From positions 1,054,001 through 1,118,000 of the forward strand of contig NZ_JYJB01000010.1 of assembly GCF_000956475.1 (NCBI RefSeq): a DNA stretch of 64,000 nt. Reading direction: 5' to 3'. The notes beneath the pieces were generated by a model, which made no database searches, was not told the origin of the DNA, and was given only the letters and a program-made list of their open reading frames with translations. The DNA comes from Microbacterium hydrocarbonoxydans (GTDB lineage Bacteria; Actinomycetota; Actinomycetes; Actinomycetales; Microbacteriaceae). Shown here in pieces: positions 58,796 through 64,000 of the stretch. Each line of letters opens with the position of its first letter. Position 1 is the first letter of the stretch. The position numbers and the translations under genes are program-made.

Positions 58796-59620
58796 TCAGG
58801 TGCCGGCGTGCTCCGGCTGGCAATGCGGACAGAACTGCGCTGATGCGCCGCCGAACATGCGGTCGACGATCGGCGTCGCGCAGACAGGGCATGGTTCTCC
58901 CCCGCGGCCGTGCACCGCCATGGCCGCGACCTTCGCCTGTTTGAGCCGGTCCGGCGGCAATCCTCGGCGATCCGCGACCGCATCCCCCATGATGTCGACG
59001 ATGGCGCGGTAGAGCCGCTCCCTGTCGCCGCCGCCGAGAACCGCAGCGTGCACAGTCGGCGACAGCTTCGCCGCGTGCAGGATCTCATCCGAGTAGGCGT
59101 TCCCGATCCCCGCAAGGGATGCCTGCTCCTGCAGCAGCGCCTTGATCTGCTTCCGGCGCGCCCCGAGCGCACGCTCCAGGTCTTCACGAGAGAAGTCGGG
59201 CGAGAGCGGATCCGGCCCGAGCGCCGCGATTCCGGCCACATCGGTCGGAGCATCCGCCACCGATGCCGTGACGGCGAGGAAGTCCCCCGTGTCGACGACC
59301 CGCATCACTGCACCGTCATCGAACACGATCCGAGCGACTTCGGGCACCGGCTCATCGCTCGAGGGCTCGCCGGCGGCCTGCCATCGGATCCAGCCGTTGC
59401 GGCCGAAACCGATCATCAGCCACCCGGCCGACGTCTCGAACCCGACATGCTTGCCGAAGCGGCTCATGCCGATGATCCGGGCACCGACGAGCGACGCCGG
59501 CGGCCGATCACGCGTCTTGACGATGCGGAACTCGGCGATGTCGAGCTCCGCGATCACACGGTCGTGGACCCTCCCGTCAAGGAACTCGACGAGAGCCTGC
59601 ACCTCCGGAGACTCTGGCAT
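58796..59620 (-). CDS. Fpg/Nei-family DNA glycosylase
   Basis: This 274-aa base-excision-repair enzyme begins MPESPEV, with the catalytic P2 and E3 exposed after Met removal. RFGKHVGFET holds the conserved lysine, QASLAGIGNAYSDEILH is the helix-two-turn-helix, and CPVC...CPHC is the C-terminal zinc finger. It removes oxidised bases with AP-lyase activity. Fpg and Nei cannot be told apart here. A weak GACGAT box lies 6 nt before the ATG. Confidence 0.92.
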   Translation of the reverse strand: MPESPEVQALVEFLDGRVHDRVIAELDIAEFRIVKTRDRPPASLVGARIIGMSRFGKHVGFETSAGWLMIGFGRNGWIRWQAAGEPSSDEPVPEVARIVFDDGAVMRVVDTGDFLAVTASVADAPTDVAGIAALGPDPLSPDFSREDLERALGARRKQIKALLQEQASLAGIGNAYSDEILHAAKLSPTVHAAVLGGGDRERLYRAIVDIMGDAVADRRGLPPDRLKQAKVAAMAVHGRGGEPCPVCATPIVDRMFGGASAQFCPHCQPEHAGT

Positions 59621-59713
59621 GCGTCAATCGTCGCACCGGGCGCCGACATCGGGTAGCACGGGCTCGGATGCGAGCCTTCCACCGCGGACATTCGGTGGGC
59701 TGCGCCCGGGCCC

Positions 59714-59719
59714 TAGGAT
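59714..59719 (+). promoter_or_regulatory. -10 hexamer of the HXXEE gene (leaderless)
   Basis: TAGGAT ends 6 nt before the GTG at 59726. A GTG at 59720 directly abuts the hexamer and is a less likely start. Confidence 0.5.
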
Positions 59720-59725
59720 GTGAGC

Positions 59726-60451
59726 GTGTTCGGGTGGTTCGACTATGCGTGGCCCTGGCTCGGGTTGTGCTTCGCCGGCGTCATCGTCGTCTTGCTTTTC
59801 GGCACCGACCTGCTGCGCGCGGACGCCCGTCGCCCGCGGTGGCGAGACCCTCGATGGCTGTCGTTCCTGTCCGTGGCGACGTACATGCTGCACAACGTCG
59901 AGGAATACGGCATCTCCGCGACCGGCGTCGAGCACGCGTTCCCGGACTCCCTCTGCACGGTGCTCGACCAGCCGCCGTACCCAGACTGTGCGCTGCCCAC
60001 CGCATTCTTCCTCTTCGTCAACCTTCCGCTCGTCTGGGTCGCGGCGCCCCTCGCGGCGCTGTTCGCCGGCAAGCGACTGATCGGCCTCACTCTGTGGGGC
60101 GTCATCGCGATCAACGCTCTCGTGCATATCGTTCCCGCGATCGTCTCTCGCGAGTACGACCCTGGCCTGCTGACGGCGATCCTGCTCTTCGTGCCGCTGA
60201 GCGCCTGGGCTCTGCTGGCGACGACCGGGCGTCACGGTCCGTTCCGCCGGATCGCGATCCTGCCGGTGCTGCTCTCCGGCGTCATCATGCACGCGGTCCT
60301 CGCCGGCAGCGCTCTGCTCTTCCTGCGCGGCGCGATCACGGCGCCCCTGCTGCTGGCTCTGCAGTCCATCGGGATCGCCCTCGGCTATGGGCTCGTGTCC
60401 CTCGCGGGCCGCCGAGCAGTCACGCCGAAGACCCACGAGGCGATGACCTGA
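59726..60451 (+). CDS. HXXEE-domain membrane protein
   Basis: This 241-aa protein has about seven membrane helices and the HNVEEYG motif that defines the HXXEE family, plus a second conserved histidine in INALVHIVPAIVSREYDPG. The conserved His and Glu residues suggest a metal site, and the family resembles integral membrane enzymes, but its function is unknown. The start is chosen from the -10 box. Confidence 0.82.
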   Translation: MFGWFDYAWPWLGLCFAGVIVVLLFGTDLLRADARRPRWRDPRWLSFLSVATYMLHNVEEYGISATGVEHAFPDSLCTVLDQPPYPDCALPTAFFLFVNLPLVWVAAPLAALFAGKRLIGLTLWGVIAINALVHIVPAIVSREYDPGLLTAILLFVPLSAWALLATTGRHGPFRRIAILPVLLSGVIMHAVLAGSALLFLRGAITAPLLLALQSIGIALGYGLVSLAGRRAVTPKTHEAMT

Positions 60452-60478
60452 GCGAAGTCCGCTCCACATCGGACGGGG

Positions 60479-60484
60479 CAGAAT
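60479..60484 (+). promoter_or_regulatory. -10-like hexamer of the ASCH gene (leaderless)
   Basis: CAGAAT ends 6 nt before the GTG at 60491. Confidence 0.4.
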
Positions 60485-60490
60485 GGTGCC

Positions 60491-60952
60491 GTGGATCACG
60501 CTCAGCAGATCGAACGGTTCTGGCAGTCGACAGGGATGCGCATCGACGCGTCGGTGCCGCTCGCGTGGTCGTTCGGCGACTCTCCCGCACTCGCCGATGA
60601 GCTGCTCGAGCTCACGCTGCGGGGCGAGAAGACGGCGATGGCGAGCGCTCTCTGGGAATTCGAGATCGACGGCGACCCCCTTCCGCAGCCCGGCGAGCTC
60701 GCGATCGTCCTCGACGGTGCGGGTGCGCCACGCGCACTCATCCGCACGACGGAGGTGGAGATCGTCCCTTTCGAGGACGTCTCGCCGGAGCACGCCGCTC
60801 TCGAGGGCGAAGGCGACCGGTCGCTGGACTACTGGCGAGCCGAGCACGAGCGGGCGTGGCGCGGCTCGCTCGAGCACACACCCTACGACTTCGACACGAA
60901 GATGCCGGTCGTCTGCGAGCGGTTCGAACTGCTGTCCCCGCTCAGTTGTTGA
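60491..60952 (+). CDS. ASCH-domain protein
   Basis: This 153-aa protein has the ASCH fold: LRGEKTAMASALWEFEIDGDPLPQPGELAIVLDG at the centre and a C-terminal DYWRAEHERAWRG segment. ASCH domains are PUA-related and bind RNA or act as amidohydrolases (YqfB-type). The helical N-terminus (QIERFWQSTG) is typical of the longer group with DUF985-like context. The gene ends 11 bp inside the convergent ychF gene. Confidence 0.85.
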   Translation: MDHAQQIERFWQSTGMRIDASVPLAWSFGDSPALADELLELTLRGEKTAMASALWEFEIDGDPLPQPGELAIVLDGAGAPRALIRTTEVEIVPFEDVSPEHAALEGEGDRSLDYWRAEHERAWRGSLEHTPYDFDTKMPVVCERFELLSPLSC

Positions 60953-62015
60953 AGCGGAACTCGACCACGTCGCCGTCCTGCATGACGTAGTCCTTGCCTT
61001 CGAGACGGGCCTTGCCCTTGGCGCGGGCCTCGGCGACCGAGCCGGTCTCGACGAGATCGTCGAACGAGATGACCTCGGCCTTGATGAAGCCCTTCTCGAA
61101 GTCGGTGTGGATGACGCCGGCGGCCTGCGGCGCCTTCCAGCCCTTGCCGATCGTCCAGGCACGCGCTTCCTTCGGCCCGGCGGTCAGATAGGTCTGCAGA
61201 CCGAGGGTGTCGAATCCGATGCGGGCGAGCTGATCGAGACCCGATTCGTCCTGTCCGGTCGACGCGAGCAGCTCTGCAGCGTCTTCGGGGTCGAGGTCGA
61301 TCAGCTCGGACTCGATCTTCGCGTCGAGGAAGATCGCCTTCGCCGGAGCGACGAGAGCGGCGAGCTCCTCCTTGCGCGCAGCATCCGTCAGCACGGCCTC
61401 GTCGACGTTGAAGACGAAGATGACCGGCTTCGAGGTGAGCAGGCCGAGTTCGCGGATCGGCGCGAGGTCGAGGCCGGAGACCGACAGCAGGATGCCGCGC
61501 TCGAGCGCATCCTTCGCGGCCACGGCGGTCTCGAGGACGAGGGGCTCGATCTTCTTGCCCCGGACCTCCTTCTCGTACCGGGTGATGGCCCGGTCGATCG
61601 TCTCGAGGTCGGCGAGCATGAGCTCGGCGTTGATGGTCTCCATGTCGGATGCCGGGTTCACCGCTCCATCGACGTGCACGACGTCGTCGTCGGCGAATCC
61701 GCGCACGACCTGAGCGATCGCATCCGCTTCTCGGATGTTCGCGAGGAACTTGTTGCCGAGGCCCTCGCCCTCACTCGCGCCGCGCACGATGCCGGCGATG
61801 TCGACGAACGACACCGCCGCAGGCAGGATGCGCTCGCTGCCGAAGATCTCCGCGAGCGTGTTCAGACGCGGGTCTGGCAGGTTGACCACGCCGACATTGG
61901 GCTCGATCGTCGCGAACGGATAGTTCGCCGCGAGCACATCGTTCTTGGTCAGAGCGTTGAAGAGGGTGGACTTGCCGACGTTGGGCAGGCCGACGATCCC
62001 GATAGTAAGAGCCAC
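60942..62015 (-). CDS. ychF: Redox-regulated ATPase YchF
   Basis: This 357-aa Obg-related P-loop protein has GLPNVGKSTLFNALT at residues 7-21, and NVDEAV replaces the G-protein NKxD, consistent with ATP preference. The C-terminal TGS domain ends with the canonical QDGDVVEFRFN. YchF binds the ribosome and regulates translation and oxidative-stress response. The GTG follows TAGACT by 8 nt, so it may also be leaderless. Confidence 0.95.
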   Translation of the reverse strand: MALTIGIVGLPNVGKSTLFNALTKNDVLAANYPFATIEPNVGVVNLPDPRLNTLAEIFGSERILPAAVSFVDIAGIVRGASEGEGLGNKFLANIREADAIAQVVRGFADDDVVHVDGAVNPASDMETINAELMLADLETIDRAITRYEKEVRGKKIEPLVLETAVAAKDALERGILLSVSGLDLAPIRELGLLTSKPVIFVFNVDEAVLTDAARKEELAALVAPAKAIFLDAKIESELIDLDPEDAAELLASTGQDESGLDQLARIGFDTLGLQTYLTAGPKEARAWTIGKGWKAPQAAGVIHTDFEKGFIKAEVISFDDLVETGSVAEARAKGKARLEGKDYVMQDGDVVEFRFNN

Positions 62016-62047
62016 GGGAGTCGAGTCTACCGGCGCGGATGCTGCGG

Positions 62048-62788
62048 CTACTCGCGCACCGACCGGAACGCGCGCGTGACATAGGGCAGATCGATCGTCG
62101 CGTCAGCGTGCAGACCGAGCTCGTCGAACAGCGCGTCCATCTCGACGCGGATACGGGTCTTCTCCTCGGGTGATGCCGTGATGATGTAGCTGCGAGACGC
62201 GGCCATCGCGTGCAGCTGCTCACGCGTGATCGGGCGCACCCACTCCCACGAGGCCTCCTCCAGCGCGCCGAACGGCGCGGCGACGACCGGTCCGCCGTCG
62301 GCGAGCATCACCTCGGCGTTGCTTCCGTGCATGATCTCGGTGAGCCGGCGCACCCAGTCCTCGCGCTCGTCGCGGATGTTCCAGATCAGTCCGAGCACTC
62401 CCCCGCTGCGCACGACCCGGCCGATCTCGGCAGACGCGGCCACCGGATCGACCCAGTGCCAGGCCTGCCCGAGCACGACCGCGTCGACGGACGCACCGGG
62501 CAGCGGAAGCGATTCGGCCGAGCCGAGGAATGTCGGCACGCCGGGGGTCGTCGCTCGGAGGGTCGCCAGCATCGCGGGGTCCGGGTCGATCGCCACGACT
62601 TCCGCGTCGGGCGCCTTCGCGAGCACCCGCGTGAGCTTGCCCGTTCCCGCGCCGACGTCGGCGATGCGCCGCGATCCCGCGGGCATCGGCTCGAGCATCC
62701 AGGCGACCGCCCCGAAGTGGTAGTCGGGCCGGCCCGCTTCATAGTTGTCGGCCTCTGCTCCGAACGAGGTCGCCTTCTCGTCAGTCAT
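62048..62788 (-). CDS. SAM-dependent methyltransferase
   Basis: This 246-aa class I methyltransferase begins FGAEADNYEAGRPDY and has the SAM-binding motif RIADVGAGTGKLTRVL at about residues 40-55, VVAIDPDP, and AVVLGQAWHWVDP. The N-terminal Y-E-x-x-R-P-x-Y segment is common in the Methyltransf_11/25 group. The substrate is unknown. TAGGCT ends 6 nt before the ATG. Confidence 0.88.
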   Translation of the reverse strand: MTDEKATSFGAEADNYEAGRPDYHFGAVAWMLEPMPAGSRRIADVGAGTGKLTRVLAKAPDAEVVAIDPDPAMLATLRATTPGVPTFLGSAESLPLPGASVDAVVLGQAWHWVDPVAASAEIGRVVRSGGVLGLIWNIRDEREDWVRRLTEIMHGSNAEVMLADGGPVVAAPFGALEEASWEWVRPITREQLHAMAASRSYIITASPEEKTRIRVEMDALFDELGLHADATIDLPYVTRAFRSVRE

Positions 62789-62794
62789 GTCGTC

Positions 62795-62800
62795 AGCCTA
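62795..62800 (-). promoter_or_regulatory. -10 hexamer of the methyltransferase gene (leaderless)
   Basis: TAGGCT on the minus strand ends 6 nt before the ATG at 62788. Confidence 0.5.
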
Positions 62801-62847
62801 CGGCGAGTCTTCCGGGACCGCTGCGCCCCCGGGGAGAAGGTGGAGAG

Positions 62848-63441
62848 GTGCCACTGGACTTCACAGCGATCGACTTCGAGACAGCGAACTCCAGCCCGGC
62901 ATCCGCCTGTTCCGTGGGTCTCGTGCGTGTGCGCGACGGTCGCGTCGTCGCCACCGCGAGCTGGCTGATCCAGCCGCCCGCAGGCCACGACGAGTTCCAG
63001 GAGTGGAACGTCCGGATCCACGGCATCCGCCCCGAAGACGTGCTCGGCGCCGATTCGTGGGTCGCGCAGTTCGACCGGCTGTGCGGGTTCGCGGGCGCCG
63101 ACGTGCTGGTCGCCCACAACGCCGGATTCGACGTGAACGTGCTTCGCCGGGCGTCGGAGGTCACCGACCTCGTCTGCCCTCCGTACCGCTCGCTGTGCAG
63201 CCTGCAGGTCGCCCGCAAGACCTACGACCTCGACTCCTACCGGCTCCCGAAGGCCGCGGCCGCCGCAGGCTTCGCCGAGTTCTCGCATCACGACGCTCTC
63301 GCCGACGCCCGCGCCTGCGCGCAGATCGTGATCGACGCGGCGCGCCTCGCCGGAGCCGCTGACGTCTTCTCGCTCGCGCAGGCGCTCGGCCTGCAGATCA
63401 AGGAACCGGCTCCGGCGCTCCTCGAGCGCGCCGTGGCCTGA
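62848..63441 (+). CDS. DEDDh 3'-5' exonuclease (DnaQ-like)
   Basis: This 197-aa protein has the four acidic residues and histidine of DEDDh exonucleases: AIDFETAN (Asp, Glu), VLVAHNAGFDVNVL (Asp), and FSHHDALADARAC (His and Asp). It resembles the stand-alone epsilon-like exonucleases of actinobacteria that act in DNA repair or RNA processing. The GTG start follows GGAGAAGGTGGAGA. Confidence 0.9.
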   Translation: MPLDFTAIDFETANSSPASACSVGLVRVRDGRVVATASWLIQPPAGHDEFQEWNVRIHGIRPEDVLGADSWVAQFDRLCGFAGADVLVAHNAGFDVNVLRRASEVTDLVCPPYRSLCSLQVARKTYDLDSYRLPKAAAAAGFAEFSHHDALADARACAQIVIDAARLAGAADVFSLAQALGLQIKEPAPALLERAVA

Positions 63442-63562
63442 CGCCGCCGAGCACCGTCACCCGTCGCCGCACCCGCGCACGAAACCGCCTTGGGGAGTCC
63501 TCCCCCTCGGCTCCGATGCGGAGCGCCCCTAGCATGAAGACAGCCAAGCCGAGGGGGGCTCG

Positions 63563-64000
63563 ATGTCGAACGCCGACGCAGAATCCGTGATGGACGATCC
63601 GTTCTGGTCCGTGGTGCGACGACGGCATCCCGATCTCGACATCGTCATCCTGCCGCCGGAACCTGCGACGGCCGGGGAATCAGGACTTCCGCTCCGGGCC
63701 CCGGAGCCGTTTGCCGGGCTCGAGACGTCGGAAGCGGATGACAGCTGGGCGCGGCTGGTCGGACACGGGATGCCGGTGCCGGCGAGTCGATGGATCCCCG
63801 GGCCGACCCGCGACTCGGTGCGTCACACCGTCACGCTGACGCTCGACGGCGTCAGCCGAACCGCCGGCATCGGCCACCTCCGCGAGGCCGGCGACCTGCT
63901 CACGTCCGACGGCTGGCAGGTGTTCATCCCGCCCACCGGCATGCCGCGGGTCACAGCCGATCGCCCGGGCGAGCTCGGCGCGGAGAGCCTGCTGTTCGGG
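63563..64000 (+). CDS. Unidentified protein, 3' end outside window
   Basis: The frame from the ATG at 63563 stays open to the window edge (146 codons seen). It begins MSNADAESVMDDPFWSVVRRRHPD and continues with Pro/Gly-rich sequence and a beta-rich part (TVTLTLDGVSRTAGIGHLREAG). No signal peptide or membrane helix is seen in this part. GAGGGGGG precedes the ATG and TAGCAT at 63530-63535 may be the -10. I do not recognise it. Confidence 0.75.
   Translation, partial: MSNADAESVMDDPFWSVVRRRHPDLDIVILPPEPATAGESGLPLRAPEPFAGLETSEADDSWARLVGHGMPVPASRWIPGPTRDSVRHTVTLTLDGVSRTAGIGHLREAGDLLTSDGWQVFIPPTGMPRVTADRPGELGAESLLFG

Noticed and set aside
1..64000. tRNA, rRNA, IS elements, prophage, CRISPR-Cas and secondary-metabolite clusters
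   Set aside because: No cloverleaf, transposase, integrase, Cas or synthase signature was found on either strand; the window is ordinary core chromosome apart from the items listed.

Overview
The window is a gene-dense, high-GC stretch of bacterial chromosome (about 70% GC by eye, with strong G/C preference at third codon positions). The gene content points to an actinobacterium, most probably Microbacteriaceae and likely Microbacterium or a close relative. Supporting features are an actinobacterial-type DapD, an Mrp ATPase without the CxxC motif, a 7Fe ferredoxin next to dapC, a DUF3117 protein, many apparently leaderless genes, and a nrtR-nadA-nadB-nadC-desulfurase operon. The genus is inferred. 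I see no rRNA, tRNA, CRISPR array, transposase, integrase or prophage gene, and no gap over 300 bp without an explanation.

Layout. 1-4.4 kb: an MgtE-N/CBS protein (5' end missing), a DUF1003 protein and Mrp overlap as an operon, followed by TatB and an O-methyltransferase that ends at a strong terminator. 4.5-8.0 kb: DUF3117, a PIG-V-like mannosyltransferase overlapping dapE, and dapD divergent from dapE. 8.1-10.2 kb: a TetR/MFS pair around a palindromic control region. 10.2-13.6 kb: a DEAD-box helicase with a structured leader, a SRPBCC protein and citrate synthase. 13.8-17.3 kb: dapC-fdxA, a membrane protein, azlCD and a divergent XRE-cupin regulator. 17.3-21.3 kb: a secreted lysozyme-like protein, typA and a CPBP protease. 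21.3-27.2 kb: an oligopeptide ABC importer operon ending in a PH-domain gene. 27.4-32.0 kb: gcvT-gcvH-gcvP behind a tandem glycine riboswitch. 32.1-35.4 kb: a carbohydrate ABC importer (two permeases and a binding protein, no ATPase) whose promoter lies under a perfect 13-bp inverted repeat. 35.6-41.1 kb: de novo NAD synthesis with the regulator nrtR and a cysteine desulfurase that can supply the NadA Fe-S cluster. 41.4-50 kb: glycosyltransferase, SDR, ABC exporter, DHA2 exporter, a 52-aa Cys-containing protein, AhpD-like protein, acyltransferase, DUF6328, Dps and a HesB-like protein. 50-54.6 kb: an ECF sigma/anti-sigma pair, a Yx(FWY)xxD lipoprotein, DUF2231, DUF1345 and a Kef-type antiporter. 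54.7-64 kb: ABC-F, a small acidic protein divergent from an HTH-only LysR-like protein, a hydrolase lacking its nucleophile serine, a metal-efflux/ArsR operon, an Fpg/Nei glycosylase, HXXEE, ASCH, YchF, a methyltransferase, a DEDDh exonuclease and an unidentified gene cut by the right edge.

Two signals stand out. First, the promoter pattern GAAC-N17-CGTGT occurs three times in the ECF sigma locus: in front of the sigma gene, the divergent DUF2231 gene and the lipoprotein gene. This suggests a compact, self-contained ECF regulon. Second, at least 17 genes have a TANNNT-like -10 hexamer ending 6-7 nt before the start codon and usually no Shine-Dalgarno sequence, so they are probably leaderless. 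Several starts here are assigned on that basis.
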